Shown piece by piece: positions 11,513 to 21,130 of a stretch of 64,000 nucleotides of DNA (the stretch's first letter is position 1; every line of letters begins with the position of its first letter). The notes beneath the pieces were generated by a model. The model made no database searches, had not been told where the DNA came from, and saw nothing but the letters and a program-made list of their open reading frames with translations. Origin of the DNA: Hemileia vastatrix (taxonomy: Eukaryota; Basidiomycota; Pucciniomycetes; Pucciniales; Zaghouaniaceae); assembly GCA_030280995.1 (NCBI GenBank), contig JASXTE010000001.1:19208106-19272105 (forward strand), in the 5' to 3' direction. The position numbers and the translations under genes were made by a program.

Positions 11513-12799
11513 CACTCCAAAATTTCTTGACACAACCCTTTTATTAATTTTTTTTCATACTCATGTGTTTTATTCACTTGGTATGATTATTTTTTATATT
11601 ATTTTTTATTTTTTGGATATGGACATTTTGAATTTTCTGTGAAAGTCTCTTTTTTTGATGTTTTATTAGTTTTCCTTCATCAACACCACATGAAATTGCA
11701 TATTTTCTGCAATCACATAATTTTCATTCATTCATTTTTTTTCTTTTATTCCTCATATCCTTTTCATCTTTTCCTCTAATATCTCTCAATTAGTTTTAAG
11801 TCAAATAGGTTCTCAGCTCATCACTCCAGGTAAGTCATTTTTTCATTTTTTTTGTTTTCTAATTATTATTATTATTATTATCACTACAAAATATAGGGGG
11901 TAGACTTGCTAGAAATTCCCCAACCTGAACTCAGATGGAACTCAGACTGAACTCATATTAAACCCATACTGAACTCTACTTGAAGACCCACCTAAAACTG
12001 TTCTGCTGAGTGGTGTTCATCCCTGATTGTATGGCTCCTTTGTTATTAGCTCATTGTGTGTTCAATCTGGGGTGAGCTTGGGTCCAAGGTTGTGGACTGG
12101 CTAGCTATTCTACCCCCCATATTGTGTGGTGTATTATTATTATTATTATTATTATTATTCCTTTGGTTTTTTTAATTTTTCGTATCTCATTTTTTTCTTT
12201 TATTCCTTCTTTCTTTCTTTTTTTGTAAGTGGTTTTTCTTTTGGCTTTCAAGGTAAAATTAGTTTTTTTCTCTGCCTCTTCTCTTTCAATTTTTTTTCTC
12301 CATAACCCTAGTTTTTATCCCTCCTTGGCTGGGTCATTACATCCACCCCCTTCTCCCCCCTTCCTTGGCCTTGTCATTATCCCCTCCATTATCCACCTTC
12401 ACCCCCCCAAAATCCTTAGTCTGCCCCCCCTTCTCCCTAATTAGTAATTTTCTAGCCAGCCTGAAAAGCTGTCTAGAAAGCTAACCTTACCCTGGCCTAC
12501 CCCCACTCCCACCTATCAATCAAACAACCAGCCAGGCAGATTTTCTGGATTTCAGGCTATGTATCTAACCACCCCCTTCCATCTAGAGCCAGAAAGTTGG
12601 ATGTATTGAAGGTAGAAAAATAAAAAATTGAGTAATTCACTTACTTCCATCCAGGTTTTAGAGCAGAGTAAATTTCCATAAATCCAAGATTTCAGTGAAT
12701 ATGTCAGCCTGGATATCCCCAGGACCAAGTATAATATGCATAGAAAATATGCTAGACACAAGTATTACACATTGGGACAATAATTTAAAGTATATAATA
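11513..12799. other. Leader-block copy and GC/pyrimidine-rich spacer around a MITE
   Basis: From about 11620 the sequence matches the Tet-module leader (CTCCAGGTAAGTCATTTTTT near 11826; TCCTCCTTGGC-like segments near 12320 and 12360), interrupted by the MITE at 11882-12131 and by (ATT)n. The Pro-rich open frame 12229-12444 is within this leader and is not called as a gene. Nothing was recognised at 12480-12799. Confidence 0.5.
11882..12131. mobile_element. CACTA-type MITE, copy 2 (250 bp)
   Basis: Begins CACTACAAAATATAGGGGGT and ends CCCCATATTGTGTGGTG. The TAT target duplication lies inside an (ATT)n microsatellite (11879-11881, 12132-12134). The interior matches copies at 1224 and 15030 (ACTGTTCTGCTGAGTGGTGT). 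Both GCTAGC-centred palindromes near the ends are degraded in this copy. Confidence 0.8.
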
Positions 12800-13169
12800 G
12801 GGGGTTTCAAACATTACCATATATGCCATTCAAGAAAGCCTATAAAAAGGTATCAAGTAAGTCATTTTAATTTGAATTACATAACCCATTAACTGGTATA
12901 CTTCAACAGAAATCTTTTCCCTACACACACCATCTGTTGGGTACATCCAAGCCCCTCAACCACTTCTTCCCCTTAACTTGATTAGTCAGCATTAGGTACA
13001 CACACACCCATACCTTAAAATTTTTATTCACCTAATCCTTATGGGCTTATTTATACACACACAGTAAATGGTTTATCAAGTCTTAAGGCACCCCAACATC
13101 ATAGTATAACACTTAATTTATCCCACCCTTGATTACTCTCACTCTTATTTTTTTCCTCCAAACACTAAC

Positions 13170-13545
13170 ATGACTCCTTCACTTTGTCAACAGCTTCAAA
13201 CAACTACTTATGCTCTAGCCCTTGATCTTTTGTTTGAATCTGATTGAGATTCTGATTCTGAGTTTGATTTTTTTATGTGAGTCACCTGTTAGAGAGCTTC
13301 TACCTTTCTTCCTGAAACCCATCCATTTACCATCAGCCACGATATACACTTCAAAAACTTTCTGAAATACCTGAACCCAGTTTTAAGCAAATTTTCAGAA
13401 CTATTAATCATGGTTTTAAATACCTACAAGATTTAATTCATGATCATTTCATTTACCACAACCATTCTCATTTCCCACAGAGGGACCCTGCAACACAAAT
13501 CTCTGTGGCACATTGCCAATTTGGTTCAAATGGGAATTTTTCTGA
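13170..13545 (+). pseudogene. Harbinger-like transposase, N-terminal fragment (element A)
   Basis: After an ATG at 13170 it reads LALDLLFESD then a stop, DSDSEFDFF, then in other frames LPETH, SRYTLQKL-like, SFKQIFRTINHGFKYLQDLIHDH, IYHNHS and a final AHCQFGSNGN. This matches the N-terminal region of the copy at 16698 (LLLDSDCDSDSDLEEDF...SFRQLFRTS...LCHLGSNGNG). It ends where the minus-strand Cys-rich gene ends. The catalytic domain is absent. Confidence 0.6.
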
Positions 13546-13581
13546 CATAACTTGTCTCAATATCCTTTTTATTTGACTATG

Positions 13582-13983
13582 TTATTCTGTTGCATCTTCA
13601 TTATCATCAATAACCACTTGTTCAGTATGAGTAGTTTTATCTAATGGCCAGAAAAATTCATACATATCAATCCAAAAGGATATTAATGATAGATAATACT
13701 GGAAGTTATCTTGCAGTATCTTTCTTTCTGCCTCATTAGACCAGTATTGAGCAGATGTAAATTGGCCTTGAGTATCTGGATTAAGCTTAAGAACATCACA
13801 TTGTCAACAAAGCCATTGACAACATTCACAAGTTGAAGTGAATCTCTTTACTCTTGTGTTTTTGACACAATAGTAATTGGACTCTTCACAATGAGTGCAA
13901 GGAATTCAGTATTCCCTTGTAAGCTTATAGTCTTTTGTACTATGCTCTTTTGAACTTGATGATGATGATGGTAGAGATGTCAT
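13582..13983 (-). pseudogene. Cys-rich (zinc-ribbon-like) small protein, two stops
   Basis: An ATG at 13983 opens a 134-codon frame ending in TAA at 13582, interrupted only by two TGA codons. It reads MTSLPSSSSSSKEH, then CTHCEESNYYC, CECCQWLC and, just after the second TGA, QCDVLKLNPDTQGQF, then QYWSNEAERKILQDN and FWIDMYEFFWPLD. The paired C-x2-C motifs suggest a zinc-binding domain; I do not recognise the family. It lies between the transposase fragment and the Tet-like pseudogene, on the strand of the latter, so it may be a third cargo gene of the element. Only two stops in 134 codons indicates milder decay than its neighbours. Confidence 0.5.
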
Positions 13984-14334
13984 ATTGAGAAGCTATAAAA
14001 GACTTGATAATATTTTTGAATGTTTCTAGAAAGGACAAGATGAAATCTTTGAATTTTTATAGAAAGCTAATATGATTTTTGGGGGGAAGGAACTACCTTT
14101 TATATATTCCACACTCATATTTTAGTTAATCTTTTTATTTTGAAATTTTTTATTGCTTTTACCATCTTGAGGATTGAGACCTACTTAGTTGGATGTTTTT
14201 TGAATTACAAACTTTCTGTTTAGCATGAAAGTAAATGCATGTTTCATGAATTTTTAATCTTCAAAGGGAGATTTCTTATCTTTTAAGTGTATATACACTT
14301 AAAAAAATTCCAACCAAAACACAAAAAGAAAAAA

Positions 14335-14425
14335 AATGGCAATACCCTCCCCTACCAAGTCATAAAGAAAAAAAATGGCAATACCCTCCCCTGAAATTTA
14401 CTCTGGGAGGGGTTCAGGATTGCCA
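14335..14425 (-). repeat. Inverted CAGGGG/GTATTGCC motifs (element A)
   Basis: GGCAATACCCTCCCCT occurs twice in tandem at about 14337-14392, and a variant follows to 14425 with '...gggaggggttcaggattgccaaattttc'. It sits just downstream of the minus-strand Tet-like pseudogene, as in the other copies. Confidence 0.6.
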
Positions 14426-14519
14426 AATTTTCATTTTTATTTCATAAATGAATAAATAAATTGTTCAAAAAAGATAATCAACCAAGTAATAGTAATGGCA
14501 TTCAGAATACTACCAGCCA

Positions 14520-15506
14520 ATGAGTTCAGATGAGACTGAAGCCAAAGAATAGATTGACATGGAATTGTATTGTGAACTCATTCAATAAATTAATTGTTTG
14601 AACGACTACATTTATACAGAAGCAAGGCCCAATTGCCCATTGCTTGAAGTTCATGATTATCTTTAATGAATGATTAATTATAAATTTAAGAAATAAAAAT
14701 GAATTTTGGAAATCCATTATTTACCATACTTAGACTCCCTCCCTGTAGCTTTTCTTTTTATCAAAACTTTTTCCTCACTTTACTTACCCTCTTTATTGCA
14801 TTTTGGTTAATCTGAAATGAGAAACCAAAATGAGTAAACTTTTCACAAGATTCCAACCCAGGAGGAGTTGACTTGTTTCATGGTTGTCTTGTGAAGAGTT
14901 CCAAATTTCTTCCACCATACCATTCACTAATCCAAATTTGATAATATATTTGTGATTTTGAAAGTATAATCCATGACCTTTGAGTTGAGAAGGTGAAGAA
15001 ATTGGTAGTTCAGTAAAAGGATCAATATACACCACACAATATGGGGGGCGGACTTGCTAGCAAGTCCGCAACCTTGGACCCAAACTCACCATAGATTGAA
15101 CACACATTGAGCTATTGATAAAGGAACCATTCAATCAGGGATGAACACCACTCAGCAGAACAGTTTTAGGTGGGTGTTCAAGTAGAGTTCAGTATGGGTT
15201 CAGTATGAGTTCAGTCTGAGTTCCATCTGAGTTCCATCTGAGTTCAGGTTGAGGACTTGCTAGCAAGTCCACCCCCTATATTGCGTAGTGATAAGTGAAA
15301 ATTCCAAATGCAAGAAAATTAGAATTGTTTTTGTCCATTTGAATCTTGTTGTGAAATCCTCCAGATGTAATAATAATGCTAGATGAAAAGATATAATCAT
15401 CTTCCAGATTGACCCATTCCATATCTTTCCAATTTGGTAAAAATAAAATTTTAGTAAAAATTCTTGGAAATGTGCTGGGCATGCTGCCAGCACATTTCCA
15501 AGGCAA
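14520..15506 (-). pseudogene. Tet-like 2OG-Fe(II) oxygenase (element A), split by a MITE
   Basis: On the minus strand: LPNWKDMEWVNLEDDYIFSS, SIIITSGGFHNKIQMDK, NNSNFLAFGIFTY, then the 261-bp MITE with its ATA duplication, then IDPFTELPISSPSQLKGHG, LYFQNHKYIIKFGLVNGMV, EEIWNSSQDNHET and later pieces. Removing the MITE and one ATA restores the frame exactly. The protein aligns with the copy at 17582-18470. The H-x-D iron-site equivalent (15333-15341) reads Gln-Met-Asp, so the first His is lost. A degraded C-terminal segment lies at about 14520-14720. In fungi, Tet-like 2OG-Fe(II) oxygenases (TET/JBP-type) are known to expand with transposons. I assign this protein there from the F-H-N-K-x-H-x-D and D-N-H patterns, without a profile search. 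Confidence 0.5.
15030..15290. mobile_element. CACTA-type MITE, copy 3 (261 bp)
   Basis: Begins CACCACACAATATGGGGGGC and ends TATTGCGTAGTG (reverse complement starts CACTACGCAATATAGGGGG). ATA target duplication at 15027-15029 and 15291-15293. Left palindrome GCGGACTTGCTAGCAAGTCC(GC) is perfect over 22 bases; the right one is perfect over GGACTTGCTAGCAAGTCC. It interrupts the Tet-like reading frame. Confidence 0.85.
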
Positions 15507-15880
15507 AAAAAACTTACCAAAATGCTTGGGAACAGTTTAGAAATTTTCTGGTACCGTTTCTGAATCAATTTGGAAAAAAGAACAAATAAAATTTTTTTAG
15601 TAAAAATGCTTGGAGATGTGCTGGGAATGCTACCAGCACATTTCAAAGGCAAAAAAACTAAAACTTACCAAAATGCTTGGAAACAGTCTAGAAATGTTCT
15701 GGTACTTTTTCCTAATCAATTTGAAAAATAAATTGTTGGTAAAATTGCTTGGAAACATACTGGGAATGCTTCCAGAGCATTTTCAAGGCAAAAAAACAAA
15801 ACAAAAAACTTACCCAAAGTGCTCCTAAACAGTCTAGAATTGTTATGGGACTGTTTCCAAAGAAAGTTGGCAAAAAAAAC
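15447..15880. repeat. Three tandem ~140-150 bp units, each with a hairpin
   Basis: Units begin near 15447, 15597 and 15734 with 'ttagtaaaaatgcttgg'. Each contains an inverted repeat around a TGCTGG...CCAGCA core (unit 1: GAAATGTGCTGG against CCAGCACATTTC, arms of 12 bp), then 'cttaccaaaatgcttgg'. It lies upstream of the Tet-like gene in element A. Weak open frames through it are artefacts of the repeat. Confidence 0.65.
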
Positions 15881-16407
15881 CCCAAAAAACAAAAAAAAAG
15901 AGAAAAAAGTCAGTAAAAAGAAAATCAGGATCAGATACCACTCACCTTAGGTAAGTGTTGGAAGGGGCTTGAAGAGAAAAATGAGGAACATGTGAAGCTG
16001 TGAAGAAAAAGAAAAAAACATACCTTGATGAAAGAGCAGAAAAAGATGTAAAGAGGAAGAGAGTTGGGTGAATCTGGAAGGAGAATTGCATGATGATTAA
16101 GATATGCATTATGAAATGCATTCAGAAATGTGTTATGAAATGTGTTCTGAAATTCATGAATATATAAATTTGAGCAGGAGTCCAGGATAATGTGGGGTTG
16201 GGGAAAAAGGGGTCTAATGTACAGTGGATTGTGGGAATGTGTGTATTGGTGGGCTGAATTGTGGTTGGGGTTATGGTGGAAGAATAGGAAGTATTTGTCC
16301 AAATGTTTAATATGTCTAACCCCATGTCTTCCATTTATGATGGAATCTTGGAATGGTGTTTTGAGACTGAAGTCTGCCAGGCATATATGGTAATGTTTGA
16401 CACCCCC
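15881..16407. other. Right subterminal region of element A
   Basis: Contains minus-strand splice-like signals (CTCACCTTAGGTAAG near 15941-15955, ACATACCTTGATGAAAG near 16018) resembling the leader block of other copies. The open frames on both strands here are low-complexity (His/Pro/Phe or Trp/Gly runs) and are not called. Confidence 0.45.
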
Positions 16408-16697
16408 TATTAGGGGGTGTCAGTTCTGGAAAATCCGCACTTACAAATCCGCACTTAAATAAGTGCGGATTTCCAAAACACACTAGCCCCAATACTGGTG
16501 GATTTCAAAATGAAATAAGTCACTTATTTCACTCAAATCCGCACTTTCTCAACCAAAAGTGCTGATTTCACCATCAAGTCCCATTTCACTGATTTGTCAG
16601 CATCATCCCATTCATACGCAGCACTCTGCAGCATAACACTTCATAACTCAAAACATCGTACATCACTTACATCTTCATATCATATCATATAAGAGGT

Positions 16698-17335
16698 ATG
16701 CCTTCCTCACTTTCAAATCGTGATAAATTACATAAAGCAATGACCTTCATGGCTCTTGAACTGCTCTTGGACTCTGATTGCGATTCTGATTCTGATCTAG
16801 AAGAAGATTTTGTCTTTTTATCAAAAATGGCCACGAAACGTTACCTTCTTCCCAGAAAGCCTCAAGTACTTCATACCCCCAAGTACACCATCCAAACACT
16901 TCTTAAACTATCTACACCCAGTTTTAGACAGCTGTTCAGGACTTCTAAGGAATGTTTCCTTAAATTGCTTGAGCTTATTCAGGATCATCCCATATTTCAC
17001 AATAACTCTCAAAAAGAACAACAACATCCTTCAATTCAATTGGCCATCACACTATGTCATTTGGGTTCAAATGGTAATGGAGCCGCTTTGAAACGTTTAG
17101 AAAATGTCTTTGATTTAGGGTATGGTTCAGTTAACACTTATACCAAACAATGTATCACTGCCATCAACTCCTTGTAATCTCAACTTCTCACCTGGCCAAC
17201 AAAAAAAGAGCAACTTGAATCATCTCAGGTTATGCAAGCAGAGGGCTTCCCAGGATGTATTGGTTTTGTTGATGGTACTGCTATTCCTTTGAGCCAGAAA
17301 CCTGCTCAAGGTGGAAACAATTACTTTCACATTCT
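16698..17335 (+). pseudogene. Harbinger-like transposase, 5' two-fifths (element B)
   Basis: An ATG at 16698 begins MPSSLSNRDKLHKAM, followed by an acidic DSDCDSDSDLEEDF run, LPRKPQVLHTPKYT, SFRQLFRTSKECFLKLLEL, HPIFHNNSQKEQQHP, LCHLGSNGNGAALKRLENVF and YGSVNTYTK. A TAA at 17175-17177 breaks the frame; the sister copy at 62798 has GAA at this codon, so the stop is one substitution. The same frame then continues with LESSQVMQAEGFPGCIGFVD and GTAIPLSQKPAQGGNNYF, containing the first catalytic Asp (GFVDGT), and is cut off near 17335. The rest of the DDE domain is missing, so the copy depends on a transposase elsewhere. Confidence 0.75.
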
Positions 17336-17394
17336 TGTCAAAAATTTTCACCAAAATATTTACAAGTCAAAAAAAATCTATATCTGTTTTAAAA

Positions 17395-17520
17395 AATTGG
17401 TAATACTCTCCCCTGAATTTTATTGAAGCAAGGGGTGGATATCACCAAAATTTTTCTAAGTCATCAATTTCACATGTCAGATTTGAAAATTTGGCAATAC
17501 CCCCCCCCTGCATTTTATTG
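17395..17520 (-). repeat. Inverted CAGGGG/GTATTGCC doublet (element B)
   Basis: Two minus-strand copies: near 17400-17425 (GGTAATACTCTCCCCTGAAT) and near 17492-17520 (GGCAATACCCCCCCC), each beside 'attttattgaag'. It is the counterpart of the doublet at 3890-4080 and lies directly 3' of the Tet-like pseudogene. Confidence 0.65.
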
Positions 17521-17581
17521 AAGTAAGTGGTTGAAGTCATCTAAATTTAATATAATTACGTAAATTATTAAATAAATATCT

Positions 17582-18470
17582 AATATATATCACTTTCCCT
17601 AGTTTAAAGTAATGACAATCCCTCAAGCCAAAATGCAGACCAAGTCTAGAAACAAAAGTTTGGGACTTTCCACAGGTATAGGCTAGAGGAACCCCATGAA
17701 ACAAATAAATATTATCATGATTACCATTTATACAACACAAGGTTGTGGGCCCATTACTTTAGTTGAGGAAATTGATACATAAAAAATATTTATTAAAAAT
17801 TTACAAAAAAATATAAAATTATCGATGACAACTCTAATCCCCATACTTTTTGGATCTAAATAAAGTTTTTTTAAATCGATTAACTTTACCTTCTTTCATT
17901 ACCTTATTGATTCTTTGAATCAACTTATGACTGATTTGAAATGAGCAACCAAAATGTGTTAAATCTTGACAGGATTCCAAACCAGGAGGAGCTTTGGTCG
18001 TTTGATGATTATCCTTAGAAGAATTCCAAATAGTTTCGATGATACCATTTCCCAAACCATAGTCAATGATGCACTGGTGGTCTGGAAAATATAAACCATG
18101 TCATTTGATTTTAGCTGGAGATGGTATTGGTTGGCCAGTAATCAGTTTGATATATGAGAATATACCAAAAGTAAGAAAATTGGTGTCCTTGGTATTGGTG
18201 TGAATTTTATTGTGAAATCCAGAATGAGTGATAATAACATTAGAAAATAAAAGATATTCGTGGCTGATATCTTCCCATTTGGAGTCACACCAATTCGGTA
18301 TTCCAACTTTGGTTGCAAGTTCATGATTTTTTTCAAATGCTTTATTACAGTGCTTTTTGAGTCGAAGAGCAAGAAAAGAGTTAAAGGAAGGTAGAGTGTC
18401 CCATAAGCAAAAATCTTCATCTTTTTGAGCTTTAGTGATATTCTTGAGCAACAAATACATGCCTATATAA
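17582..18470 (-). pseudogene. Tet-like 2OG-Fe(II) oxygenase (element B), best preserved copy
   Basis: From about 18460 the minus strand reads MYLLLKNITKAQKDEDFC, WDTLPSFNSFLALRLKKHC, IPNWCDSKWEDISHEY, NVIITHSGFHNKIHTNTKD, TNFLTFGIFSYI, GQPIPSPAKIK, one TGA, then HGLYFPDHQCIIDYG, GNGIIETIWNSSKDNHQTT, LTHFGCSFQIS and a basic tail ending KKYGD. A C-terminal piece with HGVPLAYTCGKSQTFVSR and GLRDCHYFKLGK follows at 17582-17740. Motifs fit a 2OG-Fe(II) dioxygenase of the fungal Tet-like (TET/JBP-type) class, which oxidise 5-methylcytosine in characterised members. The H-x-D equivalent at 18194-18202 is His-Thr-Asn, so the Asp is lost. Apart from one stop and that change the core frame is open over about 200 codons. 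Alternative: another double-stranded beta-helix family. Confidence 0.5.
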
Positions 18471-18539
18471 TTGAAATGTCTAGATAATAATCATATAAAA
18501 GTTTCAGAATCCTTATCCTCTAAATATGCAATATAAAAA

Positions 18540-19540
18540 TGTGAAATAAGACAAGTGAAATTTGGAAAAAAGGCTCAACTTCAAAGGTCAAAATCTCAGC
18601 AACCACTGAACCTAATTCAAACCTGTTTGAGGGAAATGAAAGATATGCTTTAGTAGAATCTTCAGTTAAAGGACATGTGATTTAAATAAACCTAACCCTA
18701 ATTTGTTACATAAAAAAATGAAATAAAAATTTAAATTGGGAAAAAAAAGGCTCAACTTTAACGGTCAATATCTCAGCAACCACTGAATCAAATTCAAATC
18801 TGTTTGTGGGAAATGAAAGTTAGCCTTCAGGAGAATCTTTGGTAAAAAGAACATTAGATTTGAATAAACCTAACCCTAATTCCGAGTCTGATTTACAAAA
18901 TTTTACAAAAACTTGAAAAGTGGTAATGAAGATGAGATCAAAAGGAGTTTTATAAGTTCACTGTTATCCAGATAAGAGTCATACATATATTTAAGTATGA
19001 AGTTTTTATAAAAGGAATGAGATATCATATAGGCATGAAAAAAAGGAGATGAAACTTACCTTGATTGAAAAGTAGGAAAAATAGAGTGAGAAAGATTGAT
19101 GTTGGAATTGTGGGGAAATTGAATATGGAGTAAGTGAAATGCATAAAGAATGTGCAATGTATGTGTTTCAATGAAATGGAGCCAAAAAAAAATGAAATAA
19201 GGGAAAGGGGGGATAATGGCCATGCCAAGGAGGGATGAAGAGTAGGGTGATGGAGCTAAAAAAGAAAGTAAAGAGGGAGAGAAAAAAAAGGTTAATTATA
19301 CCATTGAAATCAAAAATAACCACTTACAAAAAAAATTTAGATAAAAAAAATAAAATAAACAGAAAAAAACAAAAAAAATTATAATAGTAATCAAAAAATC
19401 AAAAAAAAGAATAAAGTGACTTACCTGGAGAGATGAGATGACAAAATGAATGAAACCAAATTGTTTGAGGGATGTTGGAGGAGAATAGGAAAAGGATATG
19501 AGGGATGAATGAAAAAAAAATCACTGACAAAATATGCGAT
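18540..19540 (-). other. Leader block of the Tet-like gene, with two ~190-bp repeat units
   Basis: Minus-strand counterpart of 1961-3345: two units with 'aacccaatttaaattt'/'cctaaccctaatt' at about 18580-18900, splice-like sites (ACTTACCTTGATTG near 19056 and ACTTACCTGGAGAG near 19421 on the plus strand), and the 'aaatatgcgatttcat' segment near 19530. It is probably promoter and intron-bearing 5' region of the oxygenase gene. No coding frame is supported. Confidence 0.5.
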
Positions 19541-19679
19541 TTCATGTTGAGCTGGTGAAAGAAAACCAATGAGCCATCCAAAAAAACATTTTCACTGTAA
19601 ATTCCAAAAAAAAATGAATATGCAACAAACCAAAATACCAACCCAAGTGAATGAAGTACACAAAGAGGACATTTGGAGA

Positions 19680-20035
19680 GTACAAAATGGTATGGGAAAG
19701 AAAGGGATGATGTGGCCAACATGTGGTTTTGAAAAAAAAATCACGAAAAAAGTGCTGATTTGAGGTCAGAACTGACACCCATAGAAAAAAGATTAAGAAG
19801 TAGAAGAAATAAGTAAAAAAGAATGTAAACATGCCTGGTCAAAATATTGAAAATTTCAGGAAGGGGTGTGTGCCGAGGATTGATGGGTAGGTAGCGAGGA
19901 AGGTCAGTGTGTCACATGTGACAGGGATGGGGTAAGAAAGGAAGGAATGTTTTGTGGCCAAAATGTGGTTGTGAAAAAAAACGGGAAAAAAGTGCTGATT
20001 TGAGGTCATAACTGACACCCTTTTTTGAAATAAGT
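19680..20035. repeat. Subterminal tandem duplication (~250 bp period) in element B
   Basis: The segment 'gatgtggccaacatgtggtt...aaaaaagtgctgatttgaggtcagaactgacaccc' at about 19708-19780 recurs at about 19950-20020. The first copy contains an internal AGAACTGACACCC, nearly the terminal sequence, so the end of the element appears to be duplicated. Confidence 0.55.
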
Positions 20036-20384
20036 GACTTTTTTGCAAAATTTAAGTGGTGATTTGGTTTGAAATACACACTTAAGTTAAGTGCGTATTT
20101 GCCAGAACTGACACCCCCTAATATGTGTACATAAGTGAATTAAGCCAGTTAATACAATATATGCCATCATAATACTTTAAATACACACATATATCTGCCT
20201 TTTATAGGTCTTATGTACTTAAGATTAGGTTTTCATATGTTTAGGTAGTCTTGAGAACCTTAGACACAAGGTTACATAATTTTTAAATGGACTTAAAGCT
20301 GTCATTTTCATTATTACAGTGAAGTAATGAATAAATGCGCTTTAAATCACTTAAAAGTTGAATATATGCACTATAAATTTTATA

Positions 20385-21130
20385 ATATTAAATTTGTGCT
20401 TTGACAGATAAATTTTCCTTATTTAGGACTATTTATTTAGCTCCTTAAATTTATAAAAATAAGACTTCTTAAAAATTGATGTTTTTTATGCTAGAAATGG
20501 CTTCTGTGTACTGGCCTTATGCTGCCTGCATTTGTCCCACATGAATAGCTTCATTTTTAGAAATTTTGAAAATTTCACACTATCATTACCCCACATTGTA
20601 TGCCCACTATGGTGAAACATACTAAAATAATCAAGAGGTGCTTATTTAGTGTCCTAATTTCATTATTAGTGCACTGACCTCATTATGTGCACCAATTTCA
20701 TTAATAACCTCCATATTGGCACCCAGATTTCACCACCACACTTGAAATTGCCTATTGAGTTGAGGATTTACCCATGCAAGCACCTTCCAAGAGTCTGCAT
20801 TCAGTCACCCCACATTTCATGTCTTATTTTGGGTTTCTCAATGGTTTCTCAGGCTATATTGGTCATTTTTAAATGCAGATTTCACATATAAATCTGTAAT
20901 AATTAAAACCTTAATTTTTACTTTCAATATCCCTTAATTATAAATTATTTTTAGGTCCTTTCTTTTCTTATTTATTCTTTTACTTTATAAATATTTTATG
21001 CTTATACTCTCATTTTTTCTATTACTTTATTTTGGTGGATTAACCCCTGTTACTTTTGTATTTTGGCGTGTGATATGACTCTTATTTTGTTATTGGTTAA
21101 TCCTTGGGTTAATGGACATTTGTAAATTCT
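20385..21130 (+). repeat. Dispersed repeat R, copy 1
   Basis: Shares, in the same order, 'ttgtgctttgacag', 'ggcttctgtgtactggcc', 'accccacatt', 'gaggtgcttatttagtgtcct', 'attttggcgtgtgatatgac' and 'ggttaatg(g)acat' with an inverted copy at 61690-62486, and partly with 38990-39475. No coding frame. The 'TATAAAAGGAGG' just beyond the equivalent point in copy 3 makes an LTR plausible. Confidence 0.6.

Larger units (their letters stand above)
12800..16407 (+). mobile_element. TA-flanked Harbinger-like transposon A
   Basis: Left end GGGGGTTTCAAACATTACCA and right end, reversed, GGGGGTGTCAAACATTACCA. The match continues through ATATATGCC. TA flanks both ends. Contents in order: transposase N-terminal fragment (+), a Cys-rich pseudogene (-), three CAGGGG/GTATTGCC motifs, a Tet-like oxygenase pseudogene (-) split by a CACTA MITE, and a three-unit hairpin repeat. 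It shares the terminal pentamer and gene content with element B but differs in inner terminus, so the two are related families and not copies of one another. Confidence 0.75.
16413..20118 (+). mobile_element. TA-flanked Harbinger-like transposon B
   Basis: Left end GGGGGTGTCAGTTCTGG and right end, reversed, GGGGGTGTCAGTTCTGGCAA. TA flanks both sides (16411-16412, 20119-20120). Just inside the left end lie CCGCACTTAAATAAGTGCGG, itself palindromic, and a CACTTATTTCAC block. Contents: transposase 5' part (+), doublet motif, Tet-like pseudogene (-), leader block (-). Only five bases (TATTA) separate it from element A, so one inserted beside the end of the other. Ends match elements at 1180 and 62491. 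Confidence 0.8.

Noticed and set aside
12229..12444. Pro/Leu-rich 71-codon open frame
   Set aside because: Part of the repeated leader block; frame not kept in the other copies.
15931..16393. Overlapping open frames on both strands near the right end of element A
   Set aside because: Low-complexity translations in all frames; splice-like sites suggest non-coding leader.
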